Shown here one piece after another: positions 48,316-55,941 of a DNA stretch of 64,000 nucleotides. The position numbers were made by a program, and so were the translations under genes. The DNA comes from Methyloversatilis discipulorum. GTDB taxonomy: Bacteria > Pseudomonadota > Gammaproteobacteria > Burkholderiales > Rhodocyclaceae. The notes under the pieces are model-generated. The model was not told where the DNA came from. It did no database searches and saw nothing but the letters and a program-made list of their open reading frames with translations. The stretch covers positions 434,001 to 498,000 of the forward strand of contig NZ_ARVV01000001.1 in the NCBI RefSeq assembly GCF_000385375.1, written 5' to 3'. How positions within the stretch are numbered: position 1 is the stretch's first letter; each line of letters begins with the position of its first letter.

Positions 48316-48863
48316 GGCCGCTTCAGCGCCAGCGGAAGCCCGGCGGTGACCAGCGTCACCCGCGGACAGAGGCGGGCCAGCGCCTGGTGCAGGCGGCCGG
48401 CCTCGTCGACGAACACGCGCGACAGCCGCCCCATCGGCACGACGCCGCTGCCGACCTCGTTCGATACCAGTGCGATCCGGCCGGGCAGCATCGGCAGTGT
48501 GTCGACCAGCGCCGCGCGTTCGCGCATAAACAGTCCGGGCAGCGGCGCGCCCGGCGCATCGTCCATATCCATCAGCAGGTTGGACAGCCAGAGTGTCAGG
48601 CAGTCGACGACGATGAAGCGATCCTCCGCGGCGGCTTCGCGCAGCGCGGCCGCCAGGTGCAGCGGTGCTTCGACGACCGGCCAGTGCGCCGGCCGGTTGG
48701 CCCGGTGACGTTCGATGCGCGCCGCCATCTCGCCGTCGCCAGCTTGCGCTGTAACCACCATGGTCACTGCCAGACCGCTTTCGGCGGCCTGTGCCTCGGC
48801 GTAGGCGCTCTTGCCGCTGCGGGCGCCGCCCAGAATCAGTTCGTGCACTGCGTATCGCTCCAT
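48312..48863 (-). CDS. cobU: Adenosylcobinamide kinase / guanylyltransferase
   Basis: This is a 183-residue CobU/CobP protein. The P-loop is GGARSGKS near residue 11. The VVDCLTLWLSNLLMD segment, VSNEVGSGVVP near 130 and a terminal LVTAGLPLALK are characteristic. It phosphorylates adenosylcobinamide and transfers GMP to give adenosyl-GDP-cobinamide. The ATG at 48863 (MERYAVHE) is used. Its stop overlaps the cobC start in GTGA. It is divergent from the small coiled-coil gene, 88 bases away. Confidence 0.94.
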   Translation of the reverse strand: MERYAVHELILGGARSGKSAYAEAQAAESGLAVTMVVTAQAGDGEMAARIERHRANRPAHWPVVEAPLHLAAALREAAAEDRFIVVDCLTLWLSNLLMDMDDAPGAPLPGLFMRERAALVDTLPMLPGRIALVSNEVGSGVVPMGRLSRVFVDEAGRLHQALARLCPRVTLVTAGLPLALKRP

Positions 48864-48951
48864 TGCTTGCTGGCGGAGGATTGTAGGTCGGCCGCGCCGC
48901 AGGCGCTGTGCTGTCTTGACCGGCCCGGCGGCGCACACCTATAGTTCGCCG

Positions 48952-49146
48952 ATGGATCATGACATCAACCAGCTCGGCGACCGGCTCGACATCCTGCTTG
49001 GTCGCTTCCGCGCGCTGCATGACGAAAACATCGTCCTGCGCAACCGCGTTGCGGCGCTCGAAGGCGAGAACAAGGTGCTCGGCGACAAGGTCGCCGCGGC
49101 GCGTGAAAAGGTGAGCGGTCTGCTCGAAAGGCTGCCTCAGGAATGA
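48952..49146 (+). CDS. Small coiled-coil protein upstream of ZapA (TIGR02449-like)
   Basis: This is a 64-residue protein beginning MDHDINQLGDRLDILLGRF. It consists of heptad-patterned helices (RVAALEGENKVLGDKVAAAREKVSGLLERL), a short coiled coil of the type found just before zapA in many betaproteobacteria. The role is probably structural and linked to division, but this is inference. Its stop overlaps the zapA start in ATGA, so they are co-translated. Confidence 0.83.
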   Translation: MDHDINQLGDRLDILLGRFRALHDENIVLRNRVAALEGENKVLGDKVAAAREKVSGLLERLPQE

Positions 49147-49448
49147 GCGAATCGAATCTCGTCGAAATCACCATACTCGGCCGCGAGTATCGGGTGCAGT
49201 GCCGCGAGGGCGAACGCGATGCGCTGAATGCATCGGTCGAACTGGTCGAGCGCCGCATGCGCGATCTTGCCGAGGCCACGCGCGCCTCCGGCGAGCGTCT
49301 CGCCGTCATGTGTGCGCTCAACCTGGCACACGAAATTTTTCAGATGCAGGCGACGGGCGGTGTTGATTTGGTGCCGCTGCGGCGTAGAATCAACGCCATG
49401 CAATCGCGCATCGACGAAGCGCTCTCCGCACAGGAAAAGCTCTTCTAG
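49143..49448 (+). CDS. zapA: Cell division protein ZapA
   Basis: This is a 101-residue ZapA. It has VEITILGREYRVQCREGERDAL, the N-terminal FtsZ-binding domain. A helix with MCALNLAHEIFQ follows, and a C-terminal coiled coil ends in RINAMQSRIDEALSAQEKLF. It bundles FtsZ filaments at mid-cell. The upstream small coiled-coil gene overlaps it by 4 bases. The 6S RNA begins about 30 bases after its stop, the usual zapA-ssrS linkage. Confidence 0.94.
   Translation: MSESNLVEITILGREYRVQCREGERDALNASVELVERRMRDLAEATRASGERLAVMCALNLAHEIFQMQATGGVDLVPLRRRINAMQSRIDEALSAQEKLF
49363..49390 (+). promoter_or_regulatory. Promoter-like pair inside zapA, upstream of 6S RNA
   Basis: TTGATT at 49363-49368 and TAGAAT at 49385-49390 are 16 bases apart within the 3' end of zapA. 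Transcription would start near 49397, about 85 bases before the inferred 6S 5' end, so this could drive a precursor that is trimmed. Confidence 0.4.
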
Positions 49449-49479
49449 AGGCGGTTGCAGCAAGGTGAAAGACCTTGCG

Positions 49480-49695
49480 TATCAATCCCCTGCGGTGTTC
49501 GCCAAGGTCATAGATTCCTTGAACCAATGTCTCATTGGCATAAGGTCGCGAACCATGGACGCCGCTGTTGTGCGCACCTCTCGGGGATGCGCCTGATGCG
49601 GCAGGGACGCGGCCGCTCTGAACCCTCGGTTCAGGATGCCGGCCTAGCGACATGCGCGGGGGTCCCCTACAAAGCAGTACCGTAGAGTGTTGCAA
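49480..49695 (+). ncRNA. ssrS: 6S RNA (ssrS)
   Basis: This non-coding stretch behind zapA folds like a 6S RNA. A terminal stem joins CCTGCGGT (49489-49496) to ACCGTAG (49679-49685) and may extend through TTGC/GCAAG. The apical arm has the hairpin CTGAACC/GGTTCAG at 49618-49634 followed by GATGCCGGCC. The 5' part carries the GTGTTCGCC run, and GGGGGTCCCC lies near the 3' side. 6S RNA binds sigma-70 RNA polymerase as an open-promoter mimic in stationary phase. The ends are inferred within about 10 bases. The zapA position matches the family. Confidence 0.82.
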
Positions 49696-49783
49696 GCCCG
49701 ACGCCCACTACCCCGGGTACGGGCCGGTCACCAGAAGTGGCCTCCCTCCTCCGGCCGCGGCCATACCAGCCGCGGTCTTTGCT

Positions 49784-49803
49784 GTGTAACGCATCTGTTA
49801 CAC
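49784..49803. promoter_or_regulatory. Palindromic operator candidate before the acyl-CoA ligase
   Basis: GTGTAAC at 49784-49790 and its exact complement GTTACAC at 49797-49803 surround six bases (GCATCT). It lies about 200 bases before the ligase start in the roughly 300-base gap after the 6S RNA, in which I see no gene. A promoter-like TTGCTG overlaps it. The regulator is unknown; the shape fits a dimeric repressor. Confidence 0.55.
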
Positions 49804-50000
49804 ATTGCTCCGTCGTAGAGATCTGCTGCGTCAGCTTTGCTGTGCGCGGCTGTTTTGCGGCAGCGCGTCTTGAACACCCGTTCGATCTGGGAAAGACTCA
49901 GCTGCCGTTCGTCCCGTGTGTCCATACGACGCACGTGGCTCCGTCGCGGAAGCGGATGCACCCATCCATTCCTTTGTTTCCTGAGTTTTTCGGAGTTCGT

Positions 50001-51527
50001 ATGTCCGGTATTTCCACGCTTGCCGAGCTGTTTTCCACCGGTGCCGATTCGGCAGTGGCGCTGTCCGCGCCCGCGCGCACCGATCTGAGCTTCGGCAATC
50101 TGCGCGCACTGATGACGCGCACCGTCGCACGTCTGAATGAACTGGGTGTGGGTCGCAACGACCGCGTCGCCATCGTCCTGCCGAATGGCCCGGACATGGC
50201 CAGCGCCTTCATCAGCATTGCTTCCGGTGCCACCGCCGCGCCGCTGAATCCGGGCTACCGCGCCGAGGAATTCGAGTTTTACCTGTCCGACCTGAATGCC
50301 AAGGCACTGGTCGTCGAGCGCGGCAGCGTGTCGCCGGCGATCGAGGTGGCGAAGAAGCTGGGCGTGCGCGTGATCGACCTGGTGGCGAACGAAGCCGCTG
50401 GCGATTTCAGCCTGGAGCCGCGAGAAGCCGCGGCCGTCGCCCCGGCCGCCAACGGCGGCGCCGCGCAGGCGGACGACGTCGCACTGGTGCTGCATACCTC
50501 GGGTACGACCTCGCGTCCGAAGATCGTTCCGCTGACCCAGCGCAACGTGTCCGCTTCGGCGCAGAACATCCGCGCCACGCTGGCCTTCACCGAAAAGGAC
50601 CGCGGCCTGAACATCATGCCGCTGTTCCATATTCACGGCCTGATCGCCGGCATCATGGCGCCGCTGTCGGCCGGTGCTTCGGTGTTCTGCACGCCGGGCT
50701 TCGATGCCCTGAAGTTCTTCTCGCTGATGGATGAAGCGCACCCGACCTGGTACACGGCGGTGCCGACCATGCATCAGGCCATCCTGTCGCGCGCCTCGCG
50801 CAACAAGGAAATCATCGAACGCAACCCGCTGCGCTTCATGCGCTCGTCGTCGTCGTCGATCCCGCCGCAGGTCATCCGCGAACTGGAGGAAACCTTCGGC
50901 GCTCCGCTGATCGAGGCTTACGGCATGACCGAAGCGTCGCACCAGATGGCGTCCAACCCGCTGCCGCCGCGCGCCCGCAAGCCGGGTTCCGTCGGCCTGG
51001 CCGCCGGTCCGGAAGTCGAAATCATGGACGACGACGGCAACATCCTGCCGGCCGGCGAGATCGGCGAAATCGTCATCCGTGGTGCCAACGTCACCCCGGG
51101 TTACGAGAACAACGAAAAGGCCAACAAGGAAGGCTTCACCAACGGCTGGTTCCGCACCGGCGACCAGGGCAGCAAGGACGCCGAGGGCTATCTGTCGCTG
51201 ACCGGCCGCCTGAAGGAAATCATCAACCGCGGCGGCGAGAAGATTTCGCCGCGCGAAGTCGACGAAGTGCTGATGGATCACCCCGCTGTGGCGCAGGTCG
51301 TCACCTTCGGCATCCCCCACCCCAAGCTGGGCGAGGAAGTGGGCGCCGTGGTCGTGCTGCGTGAAGGTCAGCAGGCCACCGACAAGGAAATCACCGCCTT
51401 CGCCGCGACGCGACTGGCCGACTTCAAGGTTCCGCGCAAGATCCTGTTCATGGATGAAATCCCGAAGGGTGCGACCGGCAAGCTGCAACGCATCGGTCTC
51501 GCCCAGAAGCTGGGTCTGGGTGGCTGA
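50001..51527 (+). CDS. Acyl-CoA synthetase, oxalate-CoA ligase (AAE3/Pcs60) type
   Basis: This is a 508-residue ANL-superfamily ligase. The P-loop HTSGTTSRPKIVPLT has Ser-Arg-Pro where most family members have Gly-x-Pro, as in oxalyl-CoA synthetases. The motifs MPLFHIHGLIAG, TWYTAVPTMHQ and EAYGMTEASHQMASNPLPP also match that group. The A8 hinge region GRLKEIINRGGEKISP and the catalytic Lys in PKGATGKLQR are intact. It should form oxalyl-CoA or a related short acyl-CoA with ATP. GGAG precedes the ATG at 50001. A TctC gene follows after 49 bases. Confidence 0.88.
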   Translation: MSGISTLAELFSTGADSAVALSAPARTDLSFGNLRALMTRTVARLNELGVGRNDRVAIVLPNGPDMASAFISIASGATAAPLNPGYRAEEFEFYLSDLNAKALVVERGSVSPAIEVAKKLGVRVIDLVANEAAGDFSLEPREAAAVAPAANGGAAQADDVALVLHTSGTTSRPKIVPLTQRNVSASAQNIRATLAFTEKDRGLNIMPLFHIHGLIAGIMAPLSAGASVFCTPGFDALKFFSLMDEAHPTWYTAVPTMHQAILSRASRNKEIIERNPLRFMRSSSSSIPPQVIRELEETFGAPLIEAYGMTEASHQMASNPLPPRARKPGSVGLAAGPEVEIMDDDGNILPAGEIGEIVIRGANVTPGYENNEKANKEGFTNGWFRTGDQGSKDAEGYLSLTGRLKEIINRGGEKISPREVDEVLMDHPAVAQVVTFGIPHPKLGEEVGAVVVLREGQQATDKEITAFAATRLADFKVPRKILFMDEIPKGATGKLQRIGLAQKLGLGG

Positions 51528-51576
51528 GCCATCCCCTTCCGCGCACTACCGCATCAACAATAAAGGAGACTTGCAC

Positions 51577-52581
51577 ATGACCAAACTCGGAAAGTGGGCC
51601 GGCCGCGCCCTCGTGACCGCCATCGCGACCATCGGTCTGACCGGTGCCGCGAATGCCTGGGAACCGACCAAGCCGGTCGAGTTCGTCGTGCCGGCCGGTA
51701 CCGGTGGCGGTGCCGACCAGATGGCCCGTTTCATCCAGGGCGTCGTGGCCAAGAACAAGCTGATGGCCCAGCCGCTGGTCGTCGTCAACAAGTCCGGCGG
51801 TGCCGGCGCGGAAGGTTTCCTCGAAGTGAAGGGCGCCAAGGGCGACCCGCACAAGATCATCATCACCCTGTCGAACCTGTTCACCACGCCGCTGGCGACC
51901 GGTGTCCCGTTCAACTGGCGTGACCTGACCCCGGGCGCGATGCTGGCGCTCGACCAGTTCGTGCTGTGGGTGAACGCCGATGCGCCGTACAAGACGGCCA
52001 AGGAATACATCGACGACATCAAGGCCAAGCCGGCCAACACCTTCAAGATGGCCGGTACCGGGTCGAAGCAGGAAGACCAGATCATCACCGCGATGATCGA
52101 CAAGGCGACCGGCAAGAAGATGACCTACGTGCCGTTCAAGGGCGGTGGCGACGTGGCGGTGCAACTGGTCGGCGGTCACGTCAATTCGACGGTGAACAAC
52201 CCGATCGAGGCGGAAGCCCACTGGCGTGGCGGCAAGCTGCGTCCGCTGTGCATCATGGACAGTGAAAAGCTGCCGTACAACGAGAAGGTGACCGCGACCC
52301 AGGCCTGGGGCGACATCCCGACCTGCAAGAGCGCCGGCGTACCGATCGAGTACCTGATGCTGCGCGGCGTGTTCCTGGCGCCGGGCGTCACGCAGGAACA
52401 GGTCGACTTCTACGTCAATCTGTTCAAGAAGGTGCGCGAGACGCCGGAGTGGGCCGACTTCATGAAGAAGGGCGCGTTCAAGCAGACCTTCATGAGCGGC
52501 AAGGAATTTGCCGACTGGGTCGGCAAGTCGGAAGCGATGCACTACGGCCTGATGAAGGACGCAGGCTTCCTGGCCAAGTAA
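51577..52581 (+). CDS. tctC: TTT transporter substrate-binding protein TctC/Bug type
   Basis: This is a 334-residue secreted binding protein. The signal peptide ends ANA-W. The Bug/TctC fold is shown by VEFVVPAGTGGGADQMARFI and NKSGGAGAEGFLEV near residue 75. Further on are GTGSKQEDQI and VPFKGGGDVAVQLVGGHVN. It delivers a carboxylate to the TctAB membrane complex. AAGGAGA lies 8 bases before the ATG. It is the second gene of a unit with the oxalate-CoA ligase; binding of a dicarboxylate is likely, and the exact ligand is not visible. Confidence 0.9.
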   Translation: MTKLGKWAGRALVTAIATIGLTGAANAWEPTKPVEFVVPAGTGGGADQMARFIQGVVAKNKLMAQPLVVVNKSGGAGAEGFLEVKGAKGDPHKIIITLSNLFTTPLATGVPFNWRDLTPGAMLALDQFVLWVNADAPYKTAKEYIDDIKAKPANTFKMAGTGSKQEDQIITAMIDKATGKKMTYVPFKGGGDVAVQLVGGHVNSTVNNPIEAEAHWRGGKLRPLCIMDSEKLPYNEKVTATQAWGDIPTCKSAGVPIEYLMLRGVFLAPGVTQEQVDFYVNLFKKVRETPEWADFMKKGAFKQTFMSGKEFADWVGKSEAMHYGLMKDAGFLAK

Positions 52582-52683
52582 TCAGCCTGTAGCAGTGTGC
52601 GAATACGGGCGGGTCATCCCGCCCGTATTCGTTTCGATGTGCCGCGAAGATGTTCACTTCCTGTTTTTAGTTTCTGGAGATTC

Positions 52684-53196
52684 ATGATGGAGCGATCCGA
52701 GGACGCCGCTGAAGCCGGCATGTCCAACCGCTGGCCGGAAATCCTGGTCGCGCTCTTCCTGTTCGCCATCGGCATCATCGTGGTGAACGACAGCATCCGA
52801 GTCGGCATCGGCTGGGAAGAGGGTGAGGGCCCGCGCGCCGGCTATTTCCCCTTCTACATCGGCTGCATCCTGCTCATATCCAGCGGCTGGATCCTGTTCG
52901 GCGCACTGACACGCTTCAAGAAGGCACAGCCGCAGTTCGCGTCCTGGGTCGAGCTGAAGTCGGTGATGCAGATGCTGGTGCCGCTCACCATCTACATCGT
53001 GGCTGTCGTCTATCTCGGCATCTACGTGTCGTCGCTGGTGCTGATCGCCTTCTTCATGAAGGTGCACGGCAAGTTCGGCCTCATTGCCACCACCCTGACC
53101 GCAGTCGGCGTGCCGCTCGCAGCCTTCATGCTGTTCGAGCGCTGGTTCCTCGTGCCGCTGCCCAAAGGTCCGATCGAGCTGATGCTCGGTTTCTGA
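52684..53196 (+). CDS. tctB: TTT transporter small membrane subunit TctB
   Basis: This is a 170-residue membrane protein with four hydrophobic segments. It has the TctB pattern PEILVALFLFAIGIIVVNDS, then GPRAGYFPFYIGCILLISSGW, and a terminal FERWFLVPLPKGPIE motif shared by the family. It forms the small membrane subunit with TctA. Two Met codons lie at 52684 and 52687; GGAGA fits both. It starts 102 bases after tctC and 26 before tctA. Confidence 0.9.
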   Translation: MMERSEDAAEAGMSNRWPEILVALFLFAIGIIVVNDSIRVGIGWEEGEGPRAGYFPFYIGCILLISSGWILFGALTRFKKAQPQFASWVELKSVMQMLVPLTIYIVAVVYLGIYVSSLVLIAFFMKVHGKFGLIATTLTAVGVPLAAFMLFERWFLVPLPKGPIELMLGF

Positions 53197-53222
53197 CATA
53201 ACGCGAAATTCCCGAGACCGAG

Positions 53223-54719
53223 ATGGAAGAACTCAACAACCTCATGCACGGGTTCAGCGTCGCGCTGACCCTGCCCAATCTGGGCTTCATGGTGCTCGGC
53301 ATCACGCTGGGCATCCTGATCGGCGTGCTGCCGGGCCTGGGCGGTGCCAACGGCATCGCCATCCTGCTGCCGCTGACCTTTTCGATGGACCAGACCTCGG
53401 CCATCATCATGCTGTCCTGCATCTACTGGGGCGCGCTGTTCGGCGGGGCGATCACGTCGATCCTGTTCAACATTCCGGGCGAACCGTGGTCGGTGGCCAC
53501 CACCTTCGACGGCTTCCCGCTGGCGCAGCAGGGTCGGGCGGGTGCCGCACTGACGGCGGCGTTCACGTCGTCCTTCGTTGGCGCCTTCTTCGCCGTGCTG
53601 CTGATCACCTTCCTCGCCCCGCTGGTGGCGAAGTTCGCGCTGAAGTTCGGGGCGGCGGAAATGTTCGCGGTGCAGATGCTCACCTTCTGCTCCTTCGTCG
53701 GCATGAGCAAGGAGCCACCCGCCAAGACGCTGGCCGTGATGGCGCTCGGCTTCGCGCTGGCGGCGGTCGGCATGGACACGGTGACCGGCACGCTGCGCAT
53801 GACCTTCGGCACCACAGAGCTGCTGAAGGGCTTCGACTTCCTGATCGCGGTGATCGGTCTGTTCGGCATCGGCGAAATCCTGCTGACGATGGAAGAGGGC
53901 CTGGCCTTCAAGGGCAAGAGCGCGAAGATCCAGCTCAACGTCGTGCTGCAGACCTGGAAGGAACTGCTGCGCTACTGGAAGACCTCGATCCGCTCGGTGC
54001 TGGTGGGCTGCTGGATGGGCGTCACCCCGGGTGGCGCGACGCCGGCCTCCTTCATGGCCTACGGTCTGGCCCGTCGGGGAGCGAAGGACAAGGACTCGTT
54101 CGGCAAGGGCAATATCGAAGGCGTGGTGGCCCCGGAAACCGCGGCGCACGCCGCCGGTACCTCGGCGCTGCTGCCGATGCTGACGCTGGGCATTCCCGGT
54201 TCGCCGACCGCCGCCGTGCTGCTGGGCGGCCTGCTGATCTGGGGTCTGCAGCCCGGTCCGCTGCTGTTCACCGAGAAGCCGGACTTCGTCTGGGGCCTGA
54301 TCGCGTCGATGTACCTCGGCAACATCGTCGGCCTGATCGTCGTGCTGACCACGGTGCCTTGGTGGGCGGCCATCCTGCGCATCCCGTTCTCGGTGATTGG
54401 CCCGGTCATCATCGTGATCTGCGCGATCGGTGCCTACACGGTGCACAGCTCCATCTTCGACGTGGTGATGATGCTGGTGTTCGGCGTGTTCGGTTACCTG
54501 TTCAAGAAGCTGCGTTACCCGCTCGCACCGCTGGTGCTTGCGCTGGTGCTCGGCGACATGGCCGAATCGAGCTTCCGCCAGTCCATGCTGCTGTCGCAGG
54601 GCAGTCTCGACATCTTCTGGGCCAACCCGCTGGTGGCCGGTCTGATGCTGCTGTCCTTCACCATGCTGCTGTGGCCCATCGTGCCGGCGCTGAAGCACTA
54701 TCTGCGCGGCCGTGCGTGA
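53223..54719 (+). CDS. tctA: TTT transporter large membrane subunit TctA
   Basis: This is a 498-residue membrane protein of the TctA family with about 12 hydrophobic helices. The family signature GVLPGLGGANGIAILLPLT lies near residue 36, ILFNIPGEPWSVATTFDG near 80, and the second-half GVTPGGATPASFMAYG near 263. It moves the carboxylate captured by TctC, driven by the ion gradient. It is the last transporter gene, and the full C-B-A set is present. Confidence 0.94.
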   Translation: MEELNNLMHGFSVALTLPNLGFMVLGITLGILIGVLPGLGGANGIAILLPLTFSMDQTSAIIMLSCIYWGALFGGAITSILFNIPGEPWSVATTFDGFPLAQQGRAGAALTAAFTSSFVGAFFAVLLITFLAPLVAKFALKFGAAEMFAVQMLTFCSFVGMSKEPPAKTLAVMALGFALAAVGMDTVTGTLRMTFGTTELLKGFDFLIAVIGLFGIGEILLTMEEGLAFKGKSAKIQLNVVLQTWKELLRYWKTSIRSVLVGCWMGVTPGGATPASFMAYGLARRGAKDKDSFGKGNIEGVVAPETAAHAAGTSALLPMLTLGIPGSPTAAVLLGGLLIWGLQPGPLLFTEKPDFVWGLIASMYLGNIVGLIVVLTTVPWWAAILRIPFSVIGPVIIVICAIGAYTVHSSIFDVVMMLVFGVFGYLFKKLRYPLAPLVLALVLGDMAESSFRQSMLLSQGSLDIFWANPLVAGLMLLSFTMLLWPIVPALKHYLRGRA

Positions 54720-54729
54720 CATGAACTGA

Positions 54730-54759
54730 TTCCGCCCGCCACACGACGGCGGGACGGAA
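54730..54759 (+). other. Stem-loop between tctA and the KPR-family gene
   Basis: TTCCGCCCGCC pairs with GGCGGG(A)CGGAA around ACACGAC, a stable 11-bp stem with one bulge. No T-tract follows, so it may be an mRNA 3'-end stabiliser or attenuator that lowers expression of the downstream gene relative to the transporter. Confidence 0.45.
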
Positions 54760-54816
54760 TGACGGCGGGCCGGTGCGCAAGCGCCGTCCCGCCGCGCCAT
54801 TGAAGGAGATGAAAAG

Positions 54817-55821
54817 ATGAAGATCGCAGTCGTTGGCGCAGGCGCCATCGGTGGTTACCTGGCGGTGAAGCTGTCGCGCGCCGGCAATGAAGTGACCTGC
54901 ATCGCGCGCGGCCCCAACCTCGCCGCCATCCAGGCCAAGGGCATGTCGCTGATCCTGGAGGACGGCACGGTCGAAGACGCCCCGAACATCCGCGGCGTGC
55001 AGAAGATGGCCGACGCCGGCGTGCAGGACGTCATCCTGCTGACGCTGAAGGCGCATCAGGTGAAGGACGTGGCGGCCGACATGCGCGCGCTGTTCGGCCC
55101 CGACACGATGGTCGTGACCATGCAGAACGGCATCCCCTGGTGGTATTTCCACAAGCTGGGCGGCGACTACGAAGGCACGCCGGTCACCTCGGTCGATCCG
55201 GACGGCATCGTCGCCGCCAATATCGAGGTCGAGCGCGTGATCGGCTCGGTCGTCTATCCGGCGTCCGAGCTGGTCGAGCCGGGCGTGATCAAGCTGATCG
55301 AGGGCAACCGCTTCACGCTGGGCGAGCTCGACGGATCGCGTTCGCCGCGCATCGAGGCGCTGTCGCAGGCGATGATCGCCGCTGGCTTCAAGTCGCCGGT
55401 GTCGAAGGACATCCGCTCCGAAATGTGGGTGAAGCTGTGGGGCAACCTGAGCTTCAACCCGATTTCGGCGCTGACCCATGCCACGCTGGAAGACATCTGC
55501 CGCTTCCCGCTGACGCGCGAACTCGCTGCCAACATGATGCGCGAGGCGCAGGCGGTCGGCGAGAAGCTGGGCGTGGAATTCAAGATCGGTCTGGACAAGC
55601 GGATCGCCGGCGCCGAAGCGGTCGGTGCGCACAAGACCTCGATGCTGCAGGACGTCGAAGCCGGCCGTCCGCTGGAGTTCGAGGCGCTGGTTGGCTCGGT
55701 GCGCGAACTGGGCCGCATCACCGGTATCCCGACGCCCAACATCGACGCGGTCTACGCGCTGGTGTCGCTGCTGGCGCGCACCTTGTCGGACAAGAAGGGC
55801 AAGCTGGCCATCGCTGGCTGA
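54817..55821 (+). CDS. Ketopantoate reductase-family protein
   Basis: This is a 334-residue protein of the ApbA/PanE family. The NAD(P) motif VGAGAIGGYLA is at residue 6, VVTMQNGIPWWYF is near 100 and the C-terminal domain has KLWGNLSFNPISALTHAT near 208. True PanE makes pantoate for CoA; many paralogues beside transporter genes act on other 2-keto acids. The length and NPISALT motif fit the larger paralogue group, so a catabolic dehydrogenase is as likely as pantothenate synthesis. GGAGATG precedes the ATG. A terminator follows. Confidence 0.85.
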   Translation: MKIAVVGAGAIGGYLAVKLSRAGNEVTCIARGPNLAAIQAKGMSLILEDGTVEDAPNIRGVQKMADAGVQDVILLTLKAHQVKDVAADMRALFGPDTMVVTMQNGIPWWYFHKLGGDYEGTPVTSVDPDGIVAANIEVERVIGSVVYPASELVEPGVIKLIEGNRFTLGELDGSRSPRIEALSQAMIAAGFKSPVSKDIRSEMWVKLWGNLSFNPISALTHATLEDICRFPLTRELAANMMREAQAVGEKLGVEFKIGLDKRIAGAEAVGAHKTSMLQDVEAGRPLEFEALVGSVRELGRITGIPTPNIDAVYALVSLLARTLSDKKGKLAIAG

Positions 55822-55846
55822 TCGTCGCAGACTGTACGACACAGCC

Positions 55847-55875
55847 GGGGCGCCTTCGGGCGCCCCGTTTTGTTT
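55847..55875 (+). terminator. Rho-independent terminator after KPR-family gene
   Basis: An 8-bp perfect stem GGGGCGCC/GGCGCCCC with a TTCG tetraloop is followed by GTTTTGTTTTT. It lies 25 bases after the stop codon and closes the ligase-transporter-reductase region. Confidence 0.93.
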
Positions 55876-55941
55876 TTGCGCCACGCCACTTTTGCGGCAA
55901 CGGCGCGTGCTGTGTTCAGATAGCGCCTTTTGCGCTGCACC

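Noticed and set aside
49449..49700. tmRNA or RNase P RNA as alternatives for the non-coding stretch behind zapA
   Set aside because: There is no tRNA-like acceptor/T-arm with GGTTCGA, no tag reading frame, and no GAGGAAAGTCC core, while the stem pattern and zapA linkage fit 6S RNA.
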